NCBI GenBank assembly: GCA_030584185.1
Contig: CP129495.1
Coordinates: 558,001-622,000, forward strand
DNA from: Acidimicrobiia bacterium
Lineage (GTDB): Bacteria > Actinomycetota > Acidimicrobiia > Spongiisociales > UBA11373
Direction: 5' to 3'
Length of the DNA stretch: 64,000 nucleotides
A model generated the notes under the pieces. The model was not told where the DNA came from. It did no database searches and worked only from the letters and a program-made list of their open reading frames with translations. Shown one piece after another: positions 15,601 through 23,797 of the stretch. The position numbers and the translations under genes are program-made. Numbering within the stretch: position 1 is the stretch's first letter; each line of letters starts with the position of its first letter.

Positions 15601-18341
15601 CGGGTGACGATGCTGACGAGGTGGGGCGGCTTGACGATGACTCGGGCCGGTTGGGTCCCCGCCAGCCTCTCTCGAACCCGCGGCGAATCGAGCGCCATGG
15701 CCTTGGCCTCGGCGTCGCCGATCCCCGGATCGACCTCGATGCGATCTCGCACCTTGCCGTCGACCTGAACCACCATGGTCACCCGATCCTCGGCGGCGAG
15801 CAGGGGGTCGAAATCGGGCCAGGGGGCGTAGGCCACCGAACCCCGACCCCCCAGCCGCTCCCAGAGCTCTTCGGACACATGGGGAGCGAGAGGCGCCAGC
15901 AACCGCACCAACGCCTCGGCCACGGGTCGCGGCACACGCTCCAGGCCGACCAGGGCATTGTTCAGCTCGAAGAGGCGGGCGATGGCGGTGTTGAACCCGA
16001 GGTGATCCATGTCGGCGGTGACCGCCGCCACGGTGCGGTGCAGGAGTCGCTCCAACGACTCGTCGGACGCCGCCTCGGTCACCAGCACCTCACCGGTGTC
16101 GCGGTCGATCAGATTGCGCCACAGGCGTTGCAGGAACCTGGTGACACCCACGATGTCGCGCGTGGTCCACGGCTTGGAGGCATCCAGCGGCCCCATGAAC
16201 ATCTCGTACAGGCGCAGCGTGTCGGCGCCGTGCTCACCGACGAACTCGTCCGGGGCGATCGAATTCTTCTTCGACTTCCCCATGCTCCCGGTGACCCGGG
16301 TCACCGGCTTCCCCTCGTAGATGTAGTCGGATCCGACCTGTTCCACCTTCGCCGCCGGCACGTAGAAGCCGCGCTCGTCCTGGAAGGCGTCGGCCAGGAT
16401 GTACCCCTGGTTGAAGAGCCGACCGAATGGCTCGGCGGTGGAGACGTGGCCCAGGTCGTGGAGCACCTTGTGCCAGAACCGGGCGTAGAGGAGGTGCAAC
16501 ACGGCGTGTTCGACACCGCCCACGTAGAGGTCGACCCCGGTCTCCCCCATCCAGTAACGCTCCTCCTCCACGCCGGCGAGTGCCCGATCGTTCCGAGGAT
16601 CGATGAAGCGGAGGTAGTACCAGCAGGAGCCGGCCCACTGGGGCATCGTGTTCAGCTCACGGCGATACACCACCCCGTCGATCTCGACCTGCTTCCACTC
16701 CTCGGGAGCGTTGCCCAGCATGGGTGTCGGATCGGCTTCGGGATCGTCCATCGAAGCCGGCCGGTAGTCCTCCACCTCGGGCAGCAGCAGCGGGAGGTCG
16801 GCATCGTCCACGGGTCGTAGCTCGCCATCCGGACCGTGAAGGATCGGGATCGGCTCACCCCAGTAGCGCTGCCTGCTGAACAGCCAGTCCCGCAGCTTGT
16901 AGGAGACGGCGCCCTCGCCGTGCCCGTTGGCGCCGAGCCAGTCGATGATGGCGCGCTTGGCCTCGCCGACGGACATCCCGTCGAGGAATCCGCTGTTGAT
17001 CGCCGGCCCTTCGCCCACATAGGCCTTGCCGTCGAAGCCGCCGGGCGGCGCGACGGTGCGGAGTATCGGTAGGTCGAAGCGCTCGGCGAACTCCCAGTCG
17101 CGCTCGTCCTCTCCGGGTACGGCCATGATCGCCCCGGTGCCGTAACCCATCAGCACGTAGTCGGCGATGAAGATCGGGATCGTCTCGCCGTTCGCCGGGT
17201 TGATGCAGAACGACCCGGTGAAGACTCCGGTCTTGTCCTGCGTCTCGACCTGTCGATCCAGGTCGGATCGGCGCAGCGCCTCCCGGCGATAGGCGTCCAC
17301 CGCTTCTCCGGGGGTTGCCGATCCCCCCGTCCACTGCGGCAGTGCGCCGTCGGGCCAGGCGGAGGGCGCCAGCACTTCGACCAGGGGGTGTTCCGGTGCC
17401 AGGACCATGTAGGTGGCGCCGAAGATGGTGTCGGGTCGCGTGGTGAACACCTCGATGACGTCGGTGGTACCGGCCACCGGGAAGCGGATCGTGGCCCCTT
17501 CGCTGCGCCCGATCCAGTTGGTCTGCATCGCCTTTACCGACTCCGGCCAGTCGACCAGGTCGAGATCGTCGATCAGCCGGTCGGCGTAGGCGGTGATGCG
17601 CAACATCCACTGCCGCAGCGGCCGCCGGAACACCGGATGGTCCCCCCGTTCCGAGCGACCGTCGCGGGTGACCTCCTCGTTGGCCAGAACCGTTCCCAAG
17701 GCCGGGCACCAGTTGACGGTGACCTCGTCCAGGTAGGCGAGGCGATGGCCGTCGATGAAGGCCCGTCGCTCATTCTGGTCCAGATCCGACCAGGGACGGT
17801 CTCCCGCCTCCCGGCCCCCCGACTCCAGTTCGACGATCAACTCGGCCACGGGGCGAGCCCGGCGCGCCGCGGCGTCGAACCACGAGTCGAACAGACGAAG
17901 GAATATCCACTGGGTCCAGCGGTAGTAGTCCGGGTCGATGGTGCTCACCTTGCGGTCCCAGTCGTAGGAGAGGCCGATCGACCTCAGCTGGCGCTCGTAG
18001 GTGGCGATGTTGCGCTCCGTGGTGACCCGTGGATGGATCCCGGTCTCGACGGCGTACTGCTCGGCGGGGAGGCCGAAGGCGTCGAACCCCATCGGATGCA
18101 GCACGTTGCAGCCGCGCATCCGCTGGTACCGGGAGTAGATGTCGGTGCCGATGTAACCCACCGGGTGCCCGACGTGGAGGCCCTCGCCCGACGGGTAGGG
18201 GAACATGTCGAGCACGTACATCTTGGGGCGTGAGGCGTCGAATCCCTCGTCGCCCGGGTTGGAGACCCTGAAGGTGCCCTCGCGCTCCCAGCGCTCCTGC
18301 CATTTGGTCTCGATCAGCCGATGGTCGTAGCCGTGTTCCAT
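15597..18341 (-). CDS. leuS: Leucyl-tRNA synthetase
   Basis: A 914-aa class I synthetase. The HIGH-equivalent motif is HVGHPVGY near the N-terminus. The editing (CP1) domain contains FTTRPDTIFGATY. The KMSKS-equivalent is seen as MGKSKKNSI, and the WAGSCWYYLRFIDP block is diagnostic. The ATG at 18341 follows a GGTGTCCCA context; a GTG two codons earlier is also possible. The frame stays open a further 110 codons upstream into the MFS gene, but that stretch has no family similarity. Confidence 0.96.
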   Translation of the reverse strand: MEHGYDHRLIETKWQERWEREGTFRVSNPGDEGFDASRPKMYVLDMFPYPSGEGLHVGHPVGYIGTDIYSRYQRMRGCNVLHPMGFDAFGLPAEQYAVETGIHPRVTTERNIATYERQLRSIGLSYDWDRKVSTIDPDYYRWTQWIFLRLFDSWFDAAARRARPVAELIVELESGGREAGDRPWSDLDQNERRAFIDGHRLAYLDEVTVNWCPALGTVLANEEVTRDGRSERGDHPVFRRPLRQWMLRITAYADRLIDDLDLVDWPESVKAMQTNWIGRSEGATIRFPVAGTTDVIEVFTTRPDTIFGATYMVLAPEHPLVEVLAPSAWPDGALPQWTGGSATPGEAVDAYRREALRRSDLDRQVETQDKTGVFTGSFCINPANGETIPIFIADYVLMGYGTGAIMAVPGEDERDWEFAERFDLPILRTVAPPGGFDGKAYVGEGPAINSGFLDGMSVGEAKRAIIDWLGANGHGEGAVSYKLRDWLFSRQRYWGEPIPILHGPDGELRPVDDADLPLLLPEVEDYRPASMDDPEADPTPMLGNAPEEWKQVEIDGVVYRRELNTMPQWAGSCWYYLRFIDPRNDRALAGVEEERYWMGETGVDLYVGGVEHAVLHLLYARFWHKVLHDLGHVSTAEPFGRLFNQGYILADAFQDERGFYVPAAKVEQVGSDYIYEGKPVTRVTGSMGKSKKNSIAPDEFVGEHGADTLRLYEMFMGPLDASKPWTTRDIVGVTRFLQRLWRNLIDRDTGEVLVTEAASDESLERLLHRTVAAVTADMDHLGFNTAIARLFELNNALVGLERVPRPVAEALVRLLAPLAPHVSEELWERLGGRGSVAYAPWPDFDPLLAAEDRVTMVVQVDGKVRDRIEVDPGIGDAEAKAMALDSPRVRERLAGTQPARVIVKPPHLVSIVTR

Positions 18342-18391
18342 TGGGACACCGGAGGATAGGAGGGGTGCCGGCAGGCGGCGCCACCCCGGCG

Positions 18392-19639
18392 TCAGTGCGT
18401 GGCAGCGGATTCGGGCGTGTCGGTTCCGAACAAGGCGAAGCCGATGGTCCCCACCACACCGAAGCCGGCTGCGGTGAGCAGGTTGGCCTCCGGGGAGATG
18501 CTCCAGAGGAGGGCGCCGAGGAGTGCGGCAAAGGTCACCACCAGGTCGCGCACCAGGTAGTAGGCGCCGAAGGCGGCACTCCTGGCATCTTCGGGGGCGA
18601 GGTCCATGATGAGCGACTTTCGGGTCGGCTCCCCGAACTCCTTGAGCCCGCGCACCACGAAGGCGAGCACCAGCCACGAGAAGTCGCGACTGACGAGCAG
18701 CACCAGCGGGAAGGCGGTGAAGAAGGCGAACGTGGCCAGGACGAACGGCTTCTTGGCGGCGCGATCGGCCAACGCCGCCACCGGCACGTAGACGACCATT
18801 GCGGTCGCCATCTCGATGGCGGTGAGCAGGCCGAACGCCGATGCCGACACCGGCGACGGAATGGTCTTCATCGCCCAGACGACGACGAAGGCGTAGGGGA
18901 TCTGCTCACAGAACCGGATGGCGATGTCGGCGGCGAGCAGGCGGCGCATCGGTCCGCTCATCCTGCGCAGCACGGCCCGCAGCCGGGGCGGAGGGATCGG
19001 GCGTTCCACCCGACCCTCACGATCCGGGATCAGGCGCTGCTGCACGAGCAGCGCCACTCCGGCGAGGACGAAGGCGACGACGAAGGCCAGCCGCACGCCG
19101 TCGCGCTCCCCCCAGACACCGATGAACACTCCGCCGACGACCGGGCCGATCGCCATGGGAACCCGGCGCACCAGGGAGTGCATGGTCACCCCCATGGTCC
19201 GCTTGCCCTCAGGCAGCACCCGGTAGATCACGCCGATCGTGGCCGGCATCGACACGGCCGACCAGGAGATGAACAGGACCGCACCGAGCATCACCGCCTG
19301 CCACGCCGGGACCAGGATCACGATGGCGTAACCGCACATGGCGACCAGGTCGAAGAAGATCAGAGCACGCTTCTCTCCGATGCGCTCGGCCAGATACCCG
19401 CCCGGGTAGGAGTAGAGGGCGGAGAGCAGGTTGTCCATCGCCTGGAGAAGCCCGATGAGGAGCGTGCCTCCACCGAGGGCGAGCAGATAGATGGGCAGGA
19501 ACCGTTCCGCCATTCGCTCGCCGAGGCCGACCAGCACCACCATGGAGAGGACGCCGACCGTGGCGCGCTGCAAGCCGAGGAAGCCGAGCAGGCGACGGAG
19601 CCGGGGCGGCCTCACCGGCGGGTGGTGATCATCGGGCAC
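18392..19639 (-). CDS. Major facilitator superfamily transporter
   Basis: A 415-aa protein with about twelve hydrophobic segments in two halves. The MFS inter-helix 2-3 loop motif is visible as GYLAERIGEKRAL, and its second-half counterpart as ALADRAAKKPFV. MFS proteins are proton-coupled or facilitative transporters; no residue pattern here fixes the substrate, although the layout resembles drug/small-molecule exporters. It is the last core gene before the integrated element and lies 50 bases upstream of leuS on the same strand. Confidence 0.85.
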   Translation of the reverse strand: MPDDHHPPVRPPRLRRLLGFLGLQRATVGVLSMVVLVGLGERMAERFLPIYLLALGGGTLLIGLLQAMDNLLSALYSYPGGYLAERIGEKRALIFFDLVAMCGYAIVILVPAWQAVMLGAVLFISWSAVSMPATIGVIYRVLPEGKRTMGVTMHSLVRRVPMAIGPVVGGVFIGVWGERDGVRLAFVVAFVLAGVALLVQQRLIPDREGRVERPIPPPRLRAVLRRMSGPMRRLLAADIAIRFCEQIPYAFVVVWAMKTIPSPVSASAFGLLTAIEMATAMVVYVPVAALADRAAKKPFVLATFAFFTAFPLVLLVSRDFSWLVLAFVVRGLKEFGEPTRKSLIMDLAPEDARSAAFGAYYLVRDLVVTFAALLGALLWSISPEANLLTAAGFGVVGTIGFALFGTDTPESAATH

Positions 19640-19698
19640 CGGTCAGGCCCCCGACCGATGCCCCGCGACCCCCGCGCAAAGGGACATCCACGGGCGGC

Positions 19699-19720
19699 TG
19701 GACCTGAGGGGATTCGAACC
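19699..19720 (-). other. tRNA 3'-end-like fragment at the outer left edge
   Basis: Read on the minus strand this is a T-loop and acceptor half-stem (GGTTCGAATCCCCTCA then GGTCCA). It differs from the 3' end of the intact tRNA-Ala at 38964 by a single C-to-G change. No 5' half is present. It looks like a relic of an earlier integration or of attachment-site shuffling. Confidence 0.6.
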
Positions 19721-19741
19721 GTCTTCCACGCCGCACACGCT

Positions 19742-19868
19742 ACGCCGCCGACCGACCCCCATCCTCGCTCTTTCGAGTGAACCCGGGCAAGAAGAACAGC
19801 ATCCCCTCGCGAAACGCAGTGAGCCCGCCGAAAAGGCGGGCTCACCAGTGGAGCTGAGGGGATTCGAA
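19742..19868 (+). repeat. Left flanking direct repeat (putative attL)
   Basis: 127 bp, matching 38858-38983 with four substitutions and one single-base indel. The last 20 bases (TGGAGCTGAGGGGATTCGAA) equal the 3' end of the tRNA-Ala gene read on the opposite strand, after which the similarity stops abruptly. That 20-base end is the most likely recombination core. Confidence 0.85.
19819..19845 (-). terminator. Terminator-like hairpin in the left repeat
   Basis: Perfect 11-bp stem (GTGAGCCCGCC / GGCGGGCTCAC) with a five-base loop. It equals the hairpin behind the intact tRNA-Ala except for one base pair changed on both arms (T-A here, C-G there), so the structure is conserved by compensation. 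No T-tract follows. Confidence 0.5.
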
Positions 19869-20141
19869 AGGCCTTCTGTCACCTGACCAGAACCGTGCAC
19901 CTCGACCCCCAGCGGCGACCACGGTACGAAGCGTCGGGGGGAGGCGCGACCGCAACCTTGGAGACGAGGTCCGATCCCGGGTAGGGAGCGGACCGAGTGG
20001 AGCGACACCGTTGGTGGGCCTAACAGGACAGAACGCGAACCGTGGCAACGGCGCGATGTCAGGGATTCTCGAGCTTCTGGATTCCCGCCGAGAGGCTTGG
20101 GAGCACCCGGCGTGACTGCTCTTTGGGGTGATCCCGCGCCC

Positions 20142-21845
20142 TTAGCCCTCGAACTCGACACCCCCGGCCTCTAGGACCCGCACGACCTGAGCGCTATGAC
20201 GCGACGGCACAGCGATCCCAAGGAGGTCTTGTGCTCGCGATGCACCCACGTAGAGGACTCGCCGAGGTTCGCTGGGAAAGTCGTGTTCCCAGTCGTCGAG
20301 GACCGTGTTGCCTTTGTCATCGGCTCTGAGGGTCTTCGGGATCACGAGCAGGACCGCCCTGTACTCGTGGCCCTTGGCTGAGTGGATAGTCGATGCTCGC
20401 AGTCCGAGTGCGGTGGTTGCGCGCCGATTCGCAATGGGCTTCCAACTCTTCTCGGTCGGCATCCTGGCCGTGCGCACGACAAGGCCGTTCGGCCACGCGA
20501 CTGACCCAAGCCGAGCCTTCAGAGCATCTGTAAAACCCCGCCGGCCCGCTTGGCGCGGTTCCGGCATCGTCCTGGCTAGATGTGCCACCGTCCGTCGGAG
20601 CCAGAACTCGTTGATTCCGGTTTCATCAAGTAGGGCTGCGATGTCAGTCTGTTCAGCAACCCCTAGGTGGTAGAGCACTCCCCGGGTCAACATGGACTGA
20701 GCCCTCCTGCGCTCTATCGCCGACGCGGTGGCGTCGGTGAGCGTTCCGATAGCGTGGGCGACCAGGACAACTTGATCACTGCCCGTCGGTTCGGTGATGG
20801 TGCGGCCACCGACCCTCTCCGCATCTGAAGCCTTGTGCGCGAGAACCATGGCATCCTGGACCGAGACGTCACACGCTTCGAGAAGTCCAAGGAACTGCTC
20901 TCGGATCGCCTCAGGATCGTCGCCGGTAATCAGATGGATCGGGTGGTCGGTGCCCTCATTGAGCCCGGCTTCGGGCGTCCTCTTGTGTCTTAGTGAAGTG
21001 TTGACCGCGCTGATATTCGGAGTCGCTCGGCGGTTCTCCATCATGGGATCCAGCCCGGTGAGGGTGCGGGTGAGCTGCGCGACTTCATCAGGCACGGCGT
21101 TCCGGAACTCGTACACCGCCTGGTCCATATCAGCAACCAGCACCAGAGCAATCCCAGCTTCCTGGCAGAGCTTGAGAATCGCGAGTTCCTCAGGGCCGCA
21201 GTCCTGCATCTCGTCGACGATTACCTCGGCGAATCGGCCCCGTAGACGCGAAGCAACTCGCTCCCGTCCATCGTCCGTCGACAGCAGCCATTGGGCAATG
21301 GACCTTGCGGCCGAACAGCTGAGGATGTCCGATTTGACCAGCCGCTGCCACCGGCGAGCCGCTTCGGCTCGAAGCTCCTGGCCCCGTCGGTCGACAAGAT
21401 CGCGGTGACCCGATCGTGATCTGTCTGAAAGGGATTCCGAGCGGATCGCACAGGCACCACGGTGCTGGACATCGAACCACTCCAGCGGGAACCCATACTT
21501 GCTGTCCACGCGGCCCCGCAGTCGGATCTCGGTTCCAGGGATCTGCCCCCAGTGGTCGATGTAGCGGATCTTCCTGCCCCTCGCGCCGAAGTAGGGAGTG
21601 GTGATGAAGCGGTGAATGAAGCTATCGAAGGTCCCGACGAAGTGGGGCGCTCGAAGGAGGTCGCTCCTGGCACCACAGCGGCTTATGGCTTCCTCGACTG
21701 CCGACCTCGAGAATGATAAAAGGGCCACACCACGCCGGGTTTGACGGGCGACTTGGTCGATGTAGCGACCGACTACCTGGTGGGTCTTGCCAGCGCCGGG
21801 ACAGGCTGACAGGTACGAGTTGGTCGCAGCGTCACGAAGCTTCAT
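20142..21845 (-). CDS. gajB: UvrD-like helicase, GajB-like partner of the OLD nuclease
   Basis: A 567-aa superfamily 1A helicase. Walker A is at residues 13-21 (SACPGAGKT), motif II is DEMQD at 211-215, motif III is ADMDQAVYEFR at 238-248, motif V is TIHSAKGHEYRAV and motif VI is VLYVGASRAQDLL. The ATG at 21845 overlaps the nuclease stop by 14 bp, so translation is coupled. A class 2 OLD nuclease paired with a UvrD/PcrA-like helicase is the defining gene pair of the Gabija anti-phage system, where GajB acts with the GajA complex. It is somewhat longer than the first described GajB. The assignment as Gabija is inferred from architecture, not from a database hit. Confidence 0.82.
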   Translation of the reverse strand: MKLRDAATNSYLSACPGAGKTHQVVGRYIDQVARQTRRGVALLSFSRSAVEEAISRCGARSDLLRAPHFVGTFDSFIHRFITTPYFGARGRKIRYIDHWGQIPGTEIRLRGRVDSKYGFPLEWFDVQHRGACAIRSESLSDRSRSGHRDLVDRRGQELRAEAARRWQRLVKSDILSCSAARSIAQWLLSTDDGRERVASRLRGRFAEVIVDEMQDCGPEELAILKLCQEAGIALVLVADMDQAVYEFRNAVPDEVAQLTRTLTGLDPMMENRRATPNISAVNTSLRHKRTPEAGLNEGTDHPIHLITGDDPEAIREQFLGLLEACDVSVQDAMVLAHKASDAERVGGRTITEPTGSDQVVLVAHAIGTLTDATASAIERRRAQSMLTRGVLYHLGVAEQTDIAALLDETGINEFWLRRTVAHLARTMPEPRQAGRRGFTDALKARLGSVAWPNGLVVRTARMPTEKSWKPIANRRATTALGLRASTIHSAKGHEYRAVLLVIPKTLRADDKGNTVLDDWEHDFPSEPRRVLYVGASRAQDLLGIAVPSRHSAQVVRVLEAGGVEFEG

Positions 21846-23766
21846 CCGAGCGTTCGACCTCCTGGATGTGACTCTCAGCGGGCTGACATGCTGCCTGGAT
21901 GGCGTCGTCGATGTGAGAAGGCACAACGAACCCTGCTGCAGGGTCGCCGACTGCCTGGGCAATCGACTGAGCGAGTTGCCCCTTGCCAACCCTGAGTCGG
22001 CCACGCCGCAGCGCGACATAGAGGTGATCGGCGGCGTCCGAGTCGTTGTCGGACTCAAGTGTGTCATCCCACCGGTCACCGGATCTCGGGTGTTGCTCCA
22101 GGTAGGCCTGCTTGACGATGTCGCGGTTTCCGGCATCAACCAGGTCCGCTTCCAATGTGAGACGGCCCACGTGAACCGAGAGCCGATCCCCGGACCCAAG
22201 TTCGTCGGCTAGTCGCACCAGCTGGCGAGCCCTCATCCGCGCTTTGCCGATGCGATTATCTGAACGGAGCTTCGGGTCGGCGTCGGTCACGATCGCGACG
22301 TATTCGGCGAGTCGAACTCCGTTGTTCACTCCGAGCAGCAAATGAACATAGGGAGCGAAGTCGACGCTGCCAATGTTGATCAGAGTTACGCCGCGCCAAC
22401 GCTCACGCCACATCTCGTCGCCTAACACCCTTCTGGCGAACTCAGGCATCAGCAAGGCTTCAGAGATCCCCTCGACCAGTACGAACCGGCGTCCGAACAG
22501 CAGCTCCGCTCGGGTCACATCGAGGTAGCGGTCGATCTTTCGAATATCGTCGTCGGCCAGAGCAAGCGACGTCAGTGCAAGGACAACGGTGCAGGCATAC
22601 CGACGAACAGGATTCGCCTCGCTGGCCGGATCGTCCCCTGGTGTGGATTCGGCTTGCTGATCCGTGCCGGACTCTGATTCGCTTCGTTCGTCGTCGCTGC
22701 CGAGCGTTGTCTGCTGTTCGATCTGGTCGCTCTTAACCACGACGACACGTTCAATCCCCACCGCACTTGCGATGTTTGGTGAGTGTGTGGTCACTATGAC
22801 CTGGATTCGGCCATCTGGCCGATCAGGGTCGTCCTCGTCATTGTGGGAGGCTTCCGCAGCTTCGATCAGGAAGTCGAGCAGCACCCGCTGAAGCTGGGGA
22901 TGAAGGTGGGCCTCGGGCTCCTCGACAAGCAAGAGCGTCAGTTCGTTCTCTGCGGCGTGCTGGAGCTCCAGGATCACGCTCGATATGTAGAGCAGATTGG
23001 CGTACCCCAAGCCGGAAGCCGATAGGTCAGAAGGTTCGAGCCCGTGCTCGGCCATCTTGATCCTGAGGTTGCCGACCAGTTGGCGCAAGTTCTGATCGGC
23101 AGCGCGGATACCGAGGGCGTGCTCTCTGGCTGGCCGTGTCAACGTCTCCATCTGGACTTGCAGGCTGGTCTCAACGTCGCGGATCAACGGATCGCTGGCA
23201 ATCTCGGTATGGGCTCTCGTGGCCCGCGCCACGAACTCGCTGCGTTCTGTCTCGTCCTTCAGGTGCTCGATAATGCGCGCCAGTCGACCCCCCTGCGAGG
23301 AATCCAGCTTCCTTTGTGCGTCTCTCAGGGGCTCCACATAGACATGTCGAATCCGCCCTCGAGTATCCGTTTCCGGATCCGGGCTATCGACTGGCCCAGC
23401 CATCCGGGCGATGTCGACACCATTACGCGCACGCTCATCGAGAGTGAACCGAGTCGAATAGATGACCTCCTGTTTCTCTTCATCGATGGCCACCGTGAAG
23501 AGTCCAACTTGGGTGGGAGTCAGATCGTCGTAGGTACAGCGCAAGCCAACTGGGCTCGAGGGAGACCAGAACGATGGATCGTCGTCCTTCTCGAAGTAGC
23601 GCGTGATTCGCCCGGAAGACGGGGCTGTAACCAGGCGCAGGGCGTCAATGATGTTCGACTTGCCGGAGTTGTTCTCGCCAACGAGGACTGTCACAGAGGG
23701 GTCGAAACGCACCTTCGTCTTGGCACACGAGCGAAAGTTCTCAATGGAGATCTCGCTGAGCTTCAC
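21832..23766 (-). CDS. gajA: OLD-family ATP-dependent nuclease, GajA-like
   Basis: A 644-aa protein with the full OLD layout. The N-terminal ABC-type ATPase has Walker A at residues 30-37 (GENNSGKS), signature SGLGY at 251-255, Walker B LLLVEEPEAHLHP at about 278-290 and the H-loop THSPN at 327-331. The C-terminal TOPRIM nuclease domain has E432 in VLVEGISE, D495 and D497 in VTDADP, and a LTLEADL segment at 537-543. In Gabija, GajA is a nicking endonuclease whose activity is held off by nucleotides and released during phage infection. GTG 23766 is chosen because AGAGGG lies just upstream and the family N-terminus begins there. It lies 31 bases behind hsdR in the same operon. Confidence 0.86.
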   Translation of the reverse strand: MKLSEISIENFRSCAKTKVRFDPSVTVLVGENNSGKSNIIDALRLVTAPSSGRITRYFEKDDDPSFWSPSSPVGLRCTYDDLTPTQVGLFTVAIDEEKQEVIYSTRFTLDERARNGVDIARMAGPVDSPDPETDTRGRIRHVYVEPLRDAQRKLDSSQGGRLARIIEHLKDETERSEFVARATRAHTEIASDPLIRDVETSLQVQMETLTRPAREHALGIRAADQNLRQLVGNLRIKMAEHGLEPSDLSASGLGYANLLYISSVILELQHAAENELTLLLVEEPEAHLHPQLQRVLLDFLIEAAEASHNDEDDPDRPDGRIQVIVTTHSPNIASAVGIERVVVVKSDQIEQQTTLGSDDERSESESGTDQQAESTPGDDPASEANPVRRYACTVVLALTSLALADDDIRKIDRYLDVTRAELLFGRRFVLVEGISEALLMPEFARRVLGDEMWRERWRGVTLINIGSVDFAPYVHLLLGVNNGVRLAEYVAIVTDADPKLRSDNRIGKARMRARQLVRLADELGSGDRLSVHVGRLTLEADLVDAGNRDIVKQAYLEQHPRSGDRWDDTLESDNDSDAADHLYVALRRGRLRVGKGQLAQSIAQAVGDPAAGFVVPSHIDDAIQAACQPAESHIQEVERSDEAS

Positions 23767-23797
23767 GGCAGCACCCTCTGCTCTGTCACGTAACGCG

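Larger units (their letters stand above)
19640..20141. other. Left junction of the mobile element, non-coding
   Basis: About 500 bases with no credible gene lie between the MFS gene and the helicase gene. The stretch holds a first tRNA-like 3' end (19699-19720), the left 127-bp repeat (19742-19868) with its hairpin, and then about 270 bases of element-specific sequence with no recognised feature. The open frames across it are translations of tRNA-like sequence and carry no protein family signal. Confidence 0.75.

Noticed and set aside
13915-15768. Plus-strand frame of about 617 codons opposite comEA, the CPBP gene and the small protease
   Set aside because: It covers three real genes on the other strand and shows no protein family signal.
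19643-20161. Minus-strand frame across the left junction, with a segment matching another frame at 38842-39276
   Set aside because: The shared peptide is only the translation of the repeated tRNA 3' end and hairpin, not a gene.
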